In this document: positions 19,157 through 28,854 of the stretch, one piece after another | Layout: every line of letters starts with the position of its first letter | How positions within the stretch are numbered: the stretch's first letter is position 1 | Assembly (NCBI GenBank): GCA_902362375.1 | Contig: CABIVS010000004.1 | Location: 301,304-365,303, forward strand | Length of the DNA stretch: 64,000 nucleotides | Direction: 5' to 3' | DNA from: Bacteroidaceae bacterium | Lineage (GTDB): Bacteria; Bacteroidota; Bacteroidia; Bacteroidales; Bacteroidaceae | The notes under the pieces: model-generated | Database searches by the model: none | What the model was told of the DNA's origin: nothing | The model's input: only the letters and a program-made list of their open reading frames with translations | Translations under genes and position numbers: made by a program

Positions 19157-20380
19157 ATGAGATATAGTATTTTGATTATTGCCTTTCTGATGTTTAACTT
19201 CACAGGTTATTCACAAACAACTTCAGGACAGGAAGACAGGGCATATTGGGTCAACATGTTATCTCAAATTGCAGACCCATTATTAAATAATATGAGTAAA
19301 GGAGAACTAAAAAAGAACATGCCTGTAGAGACTATCTCCGGTATGCCTAATCCATCCAATGCGCGTACCACTCATTTGGAAGCTTTAGGACGCTTATTTG
19401 TAGGAATGGCCCCTTGGCTGGAACTCGGCCCGGACAATACACAAGAAGGACAAATACGTGAGAAATATATCCGCCTGATGACTGAGTCCATCAATCACGG
19501 ATTCAATCCCCAATCTCCGGATTATCTGAATTTTACAGTCACTCGGCAACCTCTGGTAGATACTGCATTCTTTTGTCAGGGACTATTGCGTTCTCCGAAA
19601 CAAATATGGAGTAAACTATCATCTGAAACCCAAAAGAATATCCTAAACGCCTTACAACAGGTAAGTAAGATTAAACCGGTAGAAAGCAACTGGTTACTCT
19701 TTTCTGCTATGGTCGAAGCTACTTTGCTGGAATTAACAGGTAAATGCAATATGCATCCTATTGAGTATGCTGTCATGCGATTCAAGGAATGGTACAAAGG
19801 CGATGCCTGGTATGGTGACGGAGCAAATCTACATATAGACTACTATAATAGTTTTGTCATTCATCCAATGCTTTTAGACGTTCTGGAAATCATGCAAAAA
19901 CACAGTAAAGGCGAAGTCGACTTCTATAGAAAAGAACGGCAACGTTTCTCCCGATATGCGGAACAACAGGAAAGAATGATCTCTCCGGATGGAGCATATC
20001 CTGTAACCGGACGCTCTATAGCATATCGTTTTGGAACTTTCCATGTACTTTCACTGGCAGCCCTAAATGATTTGCTGCCAACTACCATTACTAAAGCACA
20101 AGTCCGATGCGGACTAACAGCTGTCATAAAAAGACATCTGGCTATAAAAGGAAATTTCGACGAACATGGATGGCTGACTTTAGGGTTTGCCGGACATCAA
20201 CCTTCAATCGCTGAAAGATACATTTCTACTGGTAGCCTGTATTTATGCTCTACTGTATTCACAGCATTGGGACTTCCCGCCACTGATGAATTCTGGAGTG
20301 CCCCTTATGCGGAATGGACAGGGAAAAAGATTTGGTCAGGTAATCCGGATGTAAAATTGGATAAAGCAATAAAATTATAG
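19157..20380 (+). CDS. Stand-alone DUF2264 (GH154-type) periplasmic enzyme
   Basis: 407 residues with a signal peptide (1-19, ending FTGYSQ) and one DUF2264 domain covering almost the whole mature chain. The conserved blocks are the same as in the two fused copies upstream: KGELKKNMPVE, THLEALGRL, WLELGPDN, WYGDGANLHIDYYNSFVIHPM, AEQQERMISPDG and GRSIAYRFG. An all-alpha toroid is expected. Beta-glucuronidase activity has been reported for this family (GH154, to my knowledge), but specificity of this copy is unknown. It starts 9 bases after the sulfatase fusion. The three modules probably arose by duplication and then diverged, with different linkages or decorations as likely targets (inference). 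Confidence 0.85.
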   Translation: MRYSILIIAFLMFNFTGYSQTTSGQEDRAYWVNMLSQIADPLLNNMSKGELKKNMPVETISGMPNPSNARTTHLEALGRLFVGMAPWLELGPDNTQEGQIREKYIRLMTESINHGFNPQSPDYLNFTVTRQPLVDTAFFCQGLLRSPKQIWSKLSSETQKNILNALQQVSKIKPVESNWLLFSAMVEATLLELTGKCNMHPIEYAVMRFKEWYKGDAWYGDGANLHIDYYNSFVIHPMLLDVLEIMQKHSKGEVDFYRKERQRFSRYAEQQERMISPDGAYPVTGRSIAYRFGTFHVLSLAALNDLLPTTITKAQVRCGLTAVIKRHLAIKGNFDEHGWLTLGFAGHQPSIAERYISTGSLYLCSTVFTALGLPATDEFWSAPYAEWTGKKIWSGNPDVKLDKAIKL

Positions 20381-20403
20381 AACCCCGATAAAATAGATGA
20401 TAA

Positions 20404-21510
20404 ATGAAAAAGATTCTTGCCTTATTTTTAGTATCAATAAATTGCACCCTGAATGCTCAACAGCTTTTTTCATCAAAGATGGAAAAAGAAGATATTACTA
20501 AAGTTTGTAATGCCGTATCCGAGTGGCAAATTAGCCATCACAACGAAGTAAAGCATAATCCACTAGACTGGACAAACGGCGCTTTATATCGCGGAATGAC
20601 TGAATGGGGAAAAGTCTCCGGAAATCAGTCCTGCTATGATTTTGTCCGCACTATTGGTGAAAGACATAACTGGGATATGTGGAACCGTGTATATCATGCC
20701 GACGACATTTGTGTAGGGCAGGCTTTCATCGAGATGTATCGCAGATTTGATGATAAGCGTATGCTACAACCGGTAATGGAACGCGCTTATTATGTGGCTT
20801 CCCATCCTTCGAAAGCTCCGCTACAAAAGACAGATGCCGTGGGAACAACGGAACGTTGGTCATGGTCGGACGCCTTGTTTATGGCGCCTCCGGTTTATGC
20901 GGCTCTATACACGATAACCGGAGATAAAATCTTTCTGAATTATATGGACAGTGAATATAGAGAGTGTGTAGACTCACTATATGACAAGAAAGAACATCTT
21001 TTTTATAGAGATAATAAACGAATTCCCCTCCGTGAGAAAAATGGTAGTAAACAATTCTGGGGAAGAGGTAACGGTTGGGTATTTGCCGGACTTCCTCTTA
21101 TTGTTGACAATTTGCCTCTCAACTGTTCTTCACGTGACTACTATATCCGGCTATTTACTGAAATGGCGGAAGCAGTTCGTAAAACTCAATGCAAAGACGG
21201 GGACTGGCGTACCAGCTTACTAGATCCTGATTCGTATAATATGCCCGAAAATAGTTGCTCTGCCTTTATGTGTTTTGGCATTGCCTGGGGAATCCGTAAT
21301 GGCTACCTGCCCCAACGAACCTACAAACCTGTACTTGAAAAAGGTTGGCAATCATTGGTAAAAGCTGTTCATTCTGATGGAAAGTTGGGATATATACAAC
21401 CTGTTGGTGCCGCACCCAAAGCTGCCGGATTCGATGCAACAGATGTATATGGCGTAGGTGCTTTCTTATTGGCAGGAAGCGAATTATATAAATTGTCAGG
21501 TGCTTACTAA
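20404..21510 (+). CDS. GH105 unsaturated rhamnogalacturonyl/uronyl hydrolase (YteR/YesR-like)
   Basis: 368 residues with signal peptide 1-18 (LNAQ). It is an (alpha/alpha)6 barrel with the family hallmarks DWTNGALYRGM (55-65), WDMWNRVYHADDICVGQAF and RWSWSDALFMAPP, where Asp156 matches the catalytic Asp of YteR. FWGRGNGWVFAGL and GDWRTSLLDP are also typical. The family hydrates unsaturated galacturonyl or glucuronyl ends produced by lyases. It is the last gene of the operon and ends before a strong bidirectional terminator at 21528-21578. Together with the GH88 domain upstream it implies that a lyase, not visible here, generates unsaturated products. Confidence 0.92.
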   Translation: MKKILALFLVSINCTLNAQQLFSSKMEKEDITKVCNAVSEWQISHHNEVKHNPLDWTNGALYRGMTEWGKVSGNQSCYDFVRTIGERHNWDMWNRVYHADDICVGQAFIEMYRRFDDKRMLQPVMERAYYVASHPSKAPLQKTDAVGTTERWSWSDALFMAPPVYAALYTITGDKIFLNYMDSEYRECVDSLYDKKEHLFYRDNKRIPLREKNGSKQFWGRGNGWVFAGLPLIVDNLPLNCSSRDYYIRLFTEMAEAVRKTQCKDGDWRTSLLDPDSYNMPENSCSAFMCFGIAWGIRNGYLPQRTYKPVLEKGWQSLVKAVHSDGKLGYIQPVGAAPKAAGFDATDVYGVGAFLLAGSELYKLSGAY

Positions 21511-21527
21511 ATGTGAACAATGTATCA

Positions 21528-21578
21528 ATAGTAAAAGCCGGTTATTGAGTGATTTTTTCAATAATCGGCTTTTACTAT
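21528..21578. terminator. Bidirectional intrinsic terminator ending the PUL
   Basis: A 21-base arm (ATAGTAAAAGCCGGTTATTGA, 21528-21548) pairs with 21558-21578 with only one G-T wobble, leaving a 9-base T-rich loop. It lies between the convergent GH105 and MATE genes and has A/T runs on both sides. Confidence 0.9.
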
Positions 21579-21586
21579 CCTATGTA

Positions 21587-22936
21587 TTAAGCTACTTTCT
21601 TAAACTGCCGGAACTGCCACCACAACATACCTCCGGATATAAGACTAGCCGCCAAATCTGCCACAGGCATACTGGCCCAAACGCCTATTTGTCCATAATA
21701 ATGAGGCAAAATCAACAAACAGGGAACCAGAAATAACATCTGCCGCGTCAACGACAAGAAAATGGCTTTACTTGCCATTCCGATACTCTGGAAGAAGTTG
21801 GAAGCTACCATCTGAAAACCAACAATCGGGTAGAAAAATACCACAATACGAAAACCTTTAGAAGCAATATTGATTAATTCTTCGTCCGAAGTAAAGATGG
21901 AAGATACGATTTCCGGAATGAACATACCTATCAGGAAACCAATCGTCGTCACTACAGTCGCACAGCAAATGGTTGCTTTCAGTACTTTCGTCACACGGGG
22001 ATAGAGTTTCGCACCAAAATTATATCCCGCAATAGGCTGCATCCCCTGATTCAATCCCAACACAATCATAATAAAGACAAAGACGATGCGATTGACAATA
22101 CCGAATGCTCCGATTGCCAAATCACCTCCATATTCTTTCAATCCCTGATTAATCAGAATCACAATAAAACAAGAAGCCATATTCATCAGGAAGGGAGACA
22201 TACCGATAGCCAATGAATCCAGCACGATTTTCCGTTTCAAACGGAAAATACCTTTTTTCAACCGTATCAGCTCGTCTTTACGGCAGAACAAATGAAGCTG
22301 CCAGACCAATGCGATCAACTGTGCACAAACCGTAGCCGTAGCCGCCCCACGGATTCCCCAGTCGAATACAAAAATAAACAATGGCGCAAGCAATATATTG
22401 ATTATCACTGTCGTTATTGTTGCCATCATCGCTTTCTGCGGATGGCCCGAAGCACGGAGCACTGCATTCAGTCCCAGATATAAATGAGTAACCACATTTC
22501 CGAGCAAGATAACCTGCATAAATTCACGGGCATATTTCACCGTTTCATCGCTTCCCCCGAAAAAGTAAAGTATCGGATCGAGGAAAGGAAGAACAATTAC
22601 CGTAAAAGAAATACCTATAATAAGGTTTAATACAAACACATTTCCCAAAACCCGCTGTGCGGTATCATAATCTTTCTGTCCCAGCTTCACCGAAATCAAT
22701 GTAGCCGCACCGACACCGACCAGTGAGCCGAAAGCCGCGGCAAGATTCATTAGCGGGAAAGTTAACGCCAATCCGGAAATAGCCATCGCACCCACCCCGT
22801 GACCGATGAAAATACTATCTACCATATTGTAAAGAGAAGACGCCGTCATGGCGATAATTGCCGGAATGGCATACTGCATTAAAAGCTTCCCAATCTTTTC
22901 CGTACCCAACGCAGTGGGTGTCTTTTGTCCTGTCAT
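21587..22936 (-). CDS. MATE family multidrug/cation efflux transporter
   Basis: 449 residues with about 12 membrane segments in two homologous halves (PAIIAMTASSLYNMVDSIFIG near the start; FGIVNRIVFVFIMIVLG in the second half). MATE proteins export drugs or metabolites in exchange for Na+ or H+. The ATG at 22936 (MTGQKTPTALGTEKIG) is preferred over one at 22966, because a TATCTTTG -7 box on this strand lies at 22963-22956, between the two. The gene converges on the PUL terminator and is probably not part of the PUL. Confidence 0.92.
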   Translation of the reverse strand: MTGQKTPTALGTEKIGKLLMQYAIPAIIAMTASSLYNMVDSIFIGHGVGAMAISGLALTFPLMNLAAAFGSLVGVGAATLISVKLGQKDYDTAQRVLGNVFVLNLIIGISFTVIVLPFLDPILYFFGGSDETVKYAREFMQVILLGNVVTHLYLGLNAVLRASGHPQKAMMATITTVIINILLAPLFIFVFDWGIRGAATATVCAQLIALVWQLHLFCRKDELIRLKKGIFRLKRKIVLDSLAIGMSPFLMNMASCFIVILINQGLKEYGGDLAIGAFGIVNRIVFVFIMIVLGLNQGMQPIAGYNFGAKLYPRVTKVLKATICCATVVTTIGFLIGMFIPEIVSSIFTSDEELINIASKGFRIVVFFYPIVGFQMVASNFFQSIGMASKAIFLSLTRQMLFLVPCLLILPHYYGQIGVWASMPVADLAASLISGGMLWWQFRQFKKVA

Positions 22937-23041
22937 ACCTATTAGTTTGAGGCGGCAAAGATACAAAAAAGAGATGGATTACAGGATATATGAGAAAAGT
23001 TTCGTATTTTTGCCTCCAAAATTGAGTTAATACGTAACGAA

Positions 23042-24772
23042 ATGAATATATTAGAACTAAGTGAACAGGAAATCATTCGACGCAACAGCCTGAATGAGCT
23101 TCGTGCGATGGGTATTGATCCGTACCCAGCAGCAGAGTATGTAACCAATGCTTTCTCTACAGATATTAAAGCTGAATTTAAAGACGATGAGGAGCCACGC
23201 CAAGTTTCCGTAGCCGGTCGTATCATGAGCCGCCGCGTGATGGGTAAAGCATCTTTCGTTGAATTGCAAGACTCTAAAGGTCGCATTCAGGTGTACATCA
23301 CCCGTGATGATATCTGCCCGGGAGAAGACAAGGAACTGTACAACGCTGTATTCAAACGCCTGCTCGACTTAGGTGACTTTATCGGTATCGAAGGTTTCGT
23401 GTTCCGCACACAGATGGGTGAAATCAGTATCCATGCTAAGAAACTGACTGTACTTGCAAAGTCTATCAAACCGTTGCCTATCGTTAAGTACAAAGACGGG
23501 GTAGCTTATGACTCTTTTGAAGATCCCGAACTCCGTTATCGCCAACGCTATGTGGACCTGGTAGTGAACGACGGTATCAAAGAAACATTCCTGAAACGTG
23601 CCACTGTGGTGAAAACATTGCGCAATGCTTTGGACGAAGCCGGTTACACGGAAGTGGAAACTCCCATCCTGCAATCTATTGCCGGTGGAGCAAGCGCACG
23701 CCCGTTCATCACTCACCATAACTCACTGGATATGGATCTTTACCTGCGTATCGCAACAGAACTTTATCTGAAGAGACTGATCGTAGGTGGTTTTGAAGGT
23801 GTATATGAAATAGGTAAAAACTTCCGTAACGAGGGTATGGACAAAACCCATAACCCGGAGTTCACTTGTATGGAACTCTACGTACAATATAAGGATTACA
23901 ACTGGATGATGAATTTCACCGAAAAGTTGTTGGAACGTATTTGTATCGCAGTGAACGGTAGCACAGAAACAGTGGTTGACGGAAAAACCATCAACTTCAA
24001 AGCTCCTTACCGCCGTCTGCCTATTCTGGACGCTATCAAAGAGAAGACAGGATATGACCTGAACGGCAAGAGCGAAGAGGAAATCCGCCAAGTCTGCAAG
24101 GAACTGAAAATGGAAGAAATCGACGAGACGATGGGTAAAGGCAAGCTGATTGATGAAATCTTCGGAGAATTCTGCGAAGGTACATATATCCAGCCGACTT
24201 TCATCACCGATTATCCGGTTGAAATGTCTCCTCTGACCAAGATGCACCGCTCTAAACCGGGACTGACCGAACGTTTTGAACTGATGGTGAACGGTAAAGA
24301 GTTGGCTAATGCCTACTCGGAATTGAACGATCCGCTGGATCAGGAAGAACGTTTCAAAGAACAAATGCGTTTGGCCGACAAGGGAGACGACGAAGCGATG
24401 ATTATCGATCAGGACTTCCTGCGCGCTTTACAATATGGTATGCCTCCTACATCGGGTATCGGTATCGGTATCGACCGTCTGGTGATGTTAATGACCGGAC
24501 AGACTACCATTCAGGAAGTATTGTTCTTCCCGCAAATGCGCCCGGAAAAAGTAGTGAAAAAAGACGCTGCTGCCAAATATGTGGAATTGGGAATCGCAGA
24601 AGACTGGGTTCCGGTGATTCAAAAAGCCGGTTACAACACAGTTGCCGACATGAAAGATGTTAATCCGCAGAAGCTACACCAGGATATCTGCGGCATTAAC
24701 AAGAAATATAAATTAGAACTGACCAATCCGTCCGTAAACGACGTGACCGAGTGGATAAATAAACTTAAATAA
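23042..24772 (+). CDS. lysS: Lysyl-tRNA synthetase, class II
   Basis: 576 residues. The N-terminal OB-fold anticodon-binding domain lies at about 55-160 ([21 protein letters not shown]). The class II core has motif 2 at [13 protein letters not shown] and motif 3 at [13 protein letters not shown]. The enzyme charges tRNA-Lys in the cytoplasm. The last 70 residues (from about 507, [17 protein letters not shown]) are a helix-hairpin-helix-like extension that Bacteroidota LysS proteins carry beyond the usual 500 residues. A TATTTTTG -7 box at 23005-23012 lies 29 bases before the ATG. gpsA and pgi follow on the same strand. Confidence 0.98.
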   Translation: MNILELSEQEIIRRNSLNELRAMGIDPYPAAEYVTNAFSTDIKAEFKDDEEPRQVSVAGRIMSRRVMGKASFVELQDSKGRIQVYITRDDICPGEDKELYNAVFKRLLDLGDFIGIEGFVFRTQMGEISIHAKKLTVLAKSIKPLPIVKYKDGVAYDSFEDPELRYRQRYVDLVVNDGIKETFLKRATVVKTLRNALDEAGYTEVETPILQSIAGGASARPFITHHNSLDMDLYLRIATELYLKRLIVGGFEGVYEIGKNFRNEGMDKTHNPEFTCMELYVQYKDYNWMMNFTEKLLERICIAVNGSTETVVDGKTINFKAPYRRLPILDAIKEKTGYDLNGKSEEEIRQVCKELKMEEIDETMGKGKLIDEIFGEFCEGTYIQPTFITDYPVEMSPLTKMHRSKPGLTERFELMVNGKELANAYSELNDPLDQEERFKEQMRLADKGDDEAMIIDQDFLRALQYGMPPTSGIGIGIDRLVMLMTGQTTIQEVLFFPQMRPEKVVKKDAAAKYVELGIAEDWVPVIQKAGYNTVADMKDVNPQKLHQDICGINKKYKLELTNPSVNDVTEWINKLK

Positions 24773-24850
24773 ATTAAGAATGAAGAATTAAGAATGGAGA
24801 ATCGTTTCGGCTTTTCATTCATAATTCTTCATTCTTCATTCTTAATTTTT
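24773..24850. terminator. Long imperfect inverted repeat between lysS and gpsA
   Basis: Arms built from the element TTAAGAATGAAGAATTAAG (about 24774-24798) face the complement ATTCTTCATTCTTCATTCTTAA (about 24822-24845), ending in TTTTT. The unit AGAATGAAGAATTA is itself internally repeated. It is a likely terminator or intergenic repeat of the Bacteroides type. Confidence 0.6.
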
Positions 24851-24860
24851 AATTAAACAA

Positions 24861-25856
24861 ATGAAACTACCCGGTAAGATAGCGATAATGGGCGGAGGAA
24901 GCTGGGCCACAGCCATCGCAAAGATGTGTCTGGCGCAGGAAGATTCTATTAATTGGTATATGCGACGAGACGACCGCATCGCCGATTTTAAACGATTAGG
25001 ACATAATCCGGCCTATTTGACAGGGGTGAAATTCGACACAAAGCGTATCAACTTCAGTTCCAATATCAATGATATTGTGAAAGAATCCGATACACTGATT
25101 TTTGTCACCCCCTCGCCTTATCTGAAAGCACATCTGAAAAAGCTGAAAATGAAGATTAAGGATAAGTTCATTATCACCGCTATCAAAGGAATCGTACCCG
25201 ATGACAACGTTATTGTATCGGAATACTTCACAAAAGAATATGGTGTGCCACCAGAAAACATAGCAGTCCTTGCAGGTCCCTGCCACGCAGAAGAAGTGGC
25301 TTTGGAACGCCTCTCCTACCTGACTATCGCCTGCCCTGATAAAGACAAAGCACGTATCTTCGCACGTCGTCTGGGAAGCAGCTTCATCAAAACATCTGTC
25401 AGTGATGACGTGGCGGGTATCGAATACAGTTCGGTACTCAAAAACGTGTATGCCATTGCTGCCGGTATCTGTAGCGGACTGAAATATGGCGATAACTTCC
25501 AAGCTGTATTGATCTCTAACGCCATTCAGGAGATGAACCGTTTCCTGAACACGGTGCATCCGTTGAACAGAAACGTGGATGAATCTGTTTATCTGGGGGA
25601 TTTATTGGTGACCGGTTACTCCAACTTCAGCCGTAACCGGACTTTCGGAACGATGATAGGTAAAGGGTATTCCGTGAAGAGTGCGCAAATTGAAATGGAA
25701 ATGATTGCAGAGGGTTACTATGGTACGAAATGTATCAAAGAAATCAATAAGCATCATCATGTCAATATGCCGATACTGGACGCCGTGTACAACATCCTGT
25801 ACGAACGTATCTCACCAATGATCGAGATTAAATTGCTGACTGACTCTTTTAGATAA
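24861..25856 (+). CDS. gpsA: NAD(P)-dependent glycerol-3-phosphate dehydrogenase
   Basis: 331 residues. The N-terminal Rossmann fold has IAIMGGGSWATAIAKM. The C-terminal all-alpha domain has the catalytic-lysine segment YSSVLKNVYAIAAGICSGLKYGDN. It makes sn-glycerol 3-phosphate from dihydroxyacetone phosphate for phospholipid synthesis in the cytoplasm. The length matches the family. It lies between lysS and pgi, and the pgi gap is 18 bases, so gpsA and pgi are likely co-transcribed. Confidence 0.97.
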   Translation: MKLPGKIAIMGGGSWATAIAKMCLAQEDSINWYMRRDDRIADFKRLGHNPAYLTGVKFDTKRINFSSNINDIVKESDTLIFVTPSPYLKAHLKKLKMKIKDKFIITAIKGIVPDDNVIVSEYFTKEYGVPPENIAVLAGPCHAEEVALERLSYLTIACPDKDKARIFARRLGSSFIKTSVSDDVAGIEYSSVLKNVYAIAAGICSGLKYGDNFQAVLISNAIQEMNRFLNTVHPLNRNVDESVYLGDLLVTGYSNFSRNRTFGTMIGKGYSVKSAQIEMEMIAEGYYGTKCIKEINKHHHVNMPILDAVYNILYERISPMIEIKLLTDSFR

Positions 25857-25874
25857 TCTTTAAACAAGAACGAT

Positions 25875-27212
25875 ATGATTAGTTTAAACATTGAAAAGAC
25901 ATTTGGATTTATCTCCAAAGAAAAGGTTTTTGCTTACGAAGCTGAAGTAAAAGCCGCACAGGAAATGCTTGAAAAAGGTACAGGCAAAGGTAATGACTTT
26001 TTAGGATGGTTGCATTTGCCTTCTTCTATCACTAAAGAACACTTGGCCGACCTGAACGCTACAGCAAAAGTATTAAGAGATAACTGTGAAGTAGTAATCG
26101 TTGCCGGCATCGGTGGCAGCTATCTGGGTGCCCGTGCCGTAATCGAAGCTTTGTCTAACAGCTTCACTTGGCTACAGGAAAAGAAAACGGCTCCTGTCAT
26201 GATCTATGCAGGACACAATATCAGCGAAGATTATCTGTATGAACTGACTGAATATCTGAAAGATAAGAAATTCGGTGTCATCAATATTTCTAAATCAGGA
26301 ACTACTACCGAAACTGCTCTTGCTTTCCGTTTGCTGAAAAAGCAATGTGAAGATCAGCGCGGCAAGGAAACTGCAAAGAAAGTAATCGTTGCTGTGACGG
26401 ACGCTAAAAAAGGTGCTGCCCGTGTTACAGCTGACAAAGAAGGATACAAAACATTTATCATCCCTGACAACGTAGGCGGACGTTTCTCTGTACTGACTCC
26501 GGTTGGTTTGCTGCCTATCGCAGTAGCCGGATTCGATATCGACAAACTGGTTGCCGGTGCTGCCGATATGGAAAAAGTATGCGGATCGGACGTTGCATTT
26601 GCTGAAAACCCGGCTGCTATTTATGCTGCTACCCGCAATGAGTTGTACAGAAATGGCAAGAAGATCGAAATCCTCGTTAACTTCTGCCCGAAACTGCACT
26701 ATGTAAGCGAATGGTGGAAACAGCTTTACGGAGAATCGGAAGGAAAAGATAATAAGGGTATCTTCCCCGCATCGGTAGATTTCTCGACAGATCTTCATTC
26801 TATGGGTCAATGGATTCAGGAAGGCGAACGTTCTATCTTCGAAACTGTGATTTCAGTAGAGAAGGTTAACCACAAACTGGAAGTTCCTTCTGACGAAGCA
26901 AATCTGGACGGCTTGAATTTCTTAACCGGCAAACGTGTGGACGAAGTAAACAAGATGGCCGAACTGGGAACACAACTGGCTCACGTAGACGGTGGTGTAC
27001 CTAATATGCGCATCGTACTTCCGGAATTGAGCGAATACAACATCGGTGGTCTGCTCTATTTCTTCGAAAAGGCTTGTGGTATCAGCGGTTATTTGCTGGG
27101 CGTGAACCCATTCAACCAACCGGGTGTGGAAGCATACAAAAAGAATATGTTTGCCTTGCTGGACAAACCGGGTTATGAAGAGGAATCCAAAGCAATCCGT
27201 GCAAAACTATAA
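25875..27212 (+). CDS. pgi: Glucose-6-phosphate isomerase
   Basis: 445 residues, the short form common in Bacteroidota and Firmicutes. SIS-type sugar-phosphate binding motifs are visible: [17 protein letters not shown], the phosphate loop [11 protein letters not shown], and the family signature region [17 protein letters not shown]. It interconverts glucose 6-phosphate and fructose 6-phosphate in glycolysis. It follows gpsA by 18 bases and ends before a bidirectional terminator. Confidence 0.98.
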   Translation: MISLNIEKTFGFISKEKVFAYEAEVKAAQEMLEKGTGKGNDFLGWLHLPSSITKEHLADLNATAKVLRDNCEVVIVAGIGGSYLGARAVIEALSNSFTWLQEKKTAPVMIYAGHNISEDYLYELTEYLKDKKFGVINISKSGTTTETALAFRLLKKQCEDQRGKETAKKVIVAVTDAKKGAARVTADKEGYKTFIIPDNVGGRFSVLTPVGLLPIAVAGFDIDKLVAGAADMEKVCGSDVAFAENPAAIYAATRNELYRNGKKIEILVNFCPKLHYVSEWWKQLYGESEGKDNKGIFPASVDFSTDLHSMGQWIQEGERSIFETVISVEKVNHKLEVPSDEANLDGLNFLTGKRVDEVNKMAELGTQLAHVDGGVPNMRIVLPELSEYNIGGLLYFFEKACGISGYLLGVNPFNQPGVEAYKKNMFALLDKPGYEEESKAIRAKL

Positions 27213-27246
27213 ATCAAGAACGTTTTATAAACGGTAAACTATAAAC

Positions 27247-27297
27247 AATGAACGGTGAACAACTATGCTATATGCATGGATTTGTTCACCGTTCATT
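27247..27297. terminator. Bidirectional terminator between pgi and a lipoprotein gene
   Basis: AATGAACGGTGAACAA (27247-27262) is perfectly complementary to 27282-27297 with a 19-base loop, between convergent genes. Confidence 0.75.
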
Positions 27298-27311
27298 ATT
27301 TATTATTACTC

Positions 27312-27818
27312 TTATTTATCATCTTCGGCTTTCGTCTTCAAGCCGATTTCTTCCTGTGCTCCTTCACATTCGGCTTTGGAAGAAAGATAGAACTCCAATT
27401 TTACATCACCGTTCTTATCCACTTGTTTAATGGTCGCCATAACCATAATTCTGGCCTTTGACACCCCATCCTTAAAACGGAGCTGTCCTTTCTCCACATC
27501 CGTCAAGTTTCCCTCCGTAGATACTTCTGTTTGCTCATAAAAGAGTTTAGTATCCACTTCATCGTCATTCTGAAGTTTAAAGGTTTTCAGTTCTGCCCCA
27601 TTTCCATCCAAAAACAGAAAGGCTTTCACTTCATCTCCCACTTTCAAGGCCGGCAACTCCTCCCTCTGATTCGCATAGTCCTTTTCACCGGAACTGGTAT
27701 TTTCACCGTCCGATTCGATCTTTGCATAAAGCTTTTCTATCTTGATAACAGGACTTTCTCCACTATCAGAGCAGGCACCTAAAAACAATGGTAGCAACAA
27801 TAATACTCTCTTTTTCAT
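27312..27818 (-). CDS. Small lipoprotein of unknown function
   Basis: 168 residues with a clear lipobox (LFLGACSDS, Cys16). The mature part is acidic and beta-rich, including a stretch KVGDEVKAFLFLDGNGAELKTF and a segment on quantities such as KARIMVMATIKQ. I recognise no catalytic motif and would call it a conserved Bacteroides hypothetical lipoprotein. A TATTTTTG -7 box at 27850-27843 lies 25 bases upstream of its ATG, which supports an independent transcript. It converges with pgi. Confidence 0.7.
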   Translation of the reverse strand: MKKRVLLLLPLFLGACSDSGESPVIKIEKLYAKIESDGENTSSGEKDYANQREELPALKVGDEVKAFLFLDGNGAELKTFKLQNDDEVDTKLFYEQTEVSTEGNLTDVEKGQLRFKDGVSKARIMVMATIKQVDKNGDVKLEFYLSSKAECEGAQEEIGLKTKAEDDK

Positions 27819-28008
27819 GCTATCGTCGAGTTTATAACGTTACAAAAATACACATATTCCTCTAAACAGCAAATAATTATATAGTTAATCGTTTGGGAGC
27901 ATCATTTACAACTATCTTCCTTTTCTAATTTATCTCTCATTTTTTATCGTTATCTTTGCCTCGTATACAGTTGTAGATGAAGCGAATCAAACTTAAAAAA
28001 CAAATAGA

Positions 28009-28818
28009 ATGGTAGAAAATTTATTAAAGAAGTCCAATGGACTCATGCTACTATGTAGCATATCATTGCTAATGATAGTCATGACCGGTTGTCAGGAAGC
28101 CAAACTCAAAACTGTGATCGGGATAGCCAACAAACAGTGCCCGCTGGACATGGGGGAAGTCGGCAAGATTACCAGCATCATCTACGACGGAGATAACGTA
28201 GTGTACACTCTCAACATGAACGAGGAAATTACCAATATTAAGATATTGAAAGATAATCCGGAAAGCATGAAATCATCGATCAAAATGATGTTTCAGAATC
28301 CGGCTGCTGATGTAAAGGAAATGCTGAAGTTGATGGCTAAGTGTAATTCCGGATTACACATGATATTTGTAGGAAATAAGTCGGGCGAACAAGCGGTTTG
28401 CGAACTTACTGCCGAAGAATTGAAAGAGGTGATCAATACAAATGCCGACCCGGCACAAAGCGGACAGACAAAGCTTGAAGCGCAATTGAAAATGGCGAAT
28501 CTGCAATTTCCAATGCAGGCCAGTGAAGAGATCATTGTCGAAAAAATCGAAGTCATAGGTGAATCGGTTGTTTATATATGCAGTGTGGATGAAAAGTTGT
28601 GTCCTATCAGCCAGATTGAAGAAAACGCAGCAGAAGTGAAAGAGGGTATTGTGTCAACGCTGGCAAGTCAGACCGATCCTGCCACCCAGATATTCATAAA
28701 AACCTGTGTGGAGAACAATAAAAACATTGCTTACAGATATATCGGTAAGGATTCCGGAAAACAATATGATGTGATTATCCCCCAGTCCGATCTAAAGAAA
28801 ATGATTATAGAAAAATAA
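28009..28818 (+). CDS. Lipoprotein with two tandem copies of an unknown domain
   Basis: 269 residues with an N-terminal hydrophobic stretch ending in a lipobox-like VMTGC (Cys28). The mature chain contains two related halves, about 32-130 and 155-266. Each has a CP-[LI] or similar loop, an IxYDGDNVVYT/IEVIGESVVYI beta-strand pair, a helical SSIKMMFQNPAADV/EGIVSTLASQTDPA segment, and an ending xGxxSGxQ followed by a K-rich helix. No known family is recognised. A TATCTTTG -7 box at 27951-27958 precedes it. The HAD phosphatase gene follows after 36 bases. Confidence 0.72.
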   Translation: MVENLLKKSNGLMLLCSISLLMIVMTGCQEAKLKTVIGIANKQCPLDMGEVGKITSIIYDGDNVVYTLNMNEEITNIKILKDNPESMKSSIKMMFQNPAADVKEMLKLMAKCNSGLHMIFVGNKSGEQAVCELTAEELKEVINTNADPAQSGQTKLEAQLKMANLQFPMQASEEIIVEKIEVIGESVVYICSVDEKLCPISQIEENAAEVKEGIVSTLASQTDPATQIFIKTCVENNKNIAYRYIGKDSGKQYDVIIPQSDLKKMIIEK

Positions 28819-28854
28819 AATATTATCTTAAAAAGATTCCGCAACGTACAAAGT

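Noticed and set aside
21528..21578. Small RNA after the PUL
   Set aside because: No promoter precedes it and it sits between convergent genes; a bidirectional terminator explains it.
23723..24364. 213-residue frame antisense to lysS
   Set aside because: It is the mirror of a highly conserved lysS coding region, with biased Phe/His/Gln composition and no family resemblance.
24996..25559. 187-residue frame antisense to gpsA
   Set aside because: Shadow of the conserved gpsA frame; no start context or recognisable domain.
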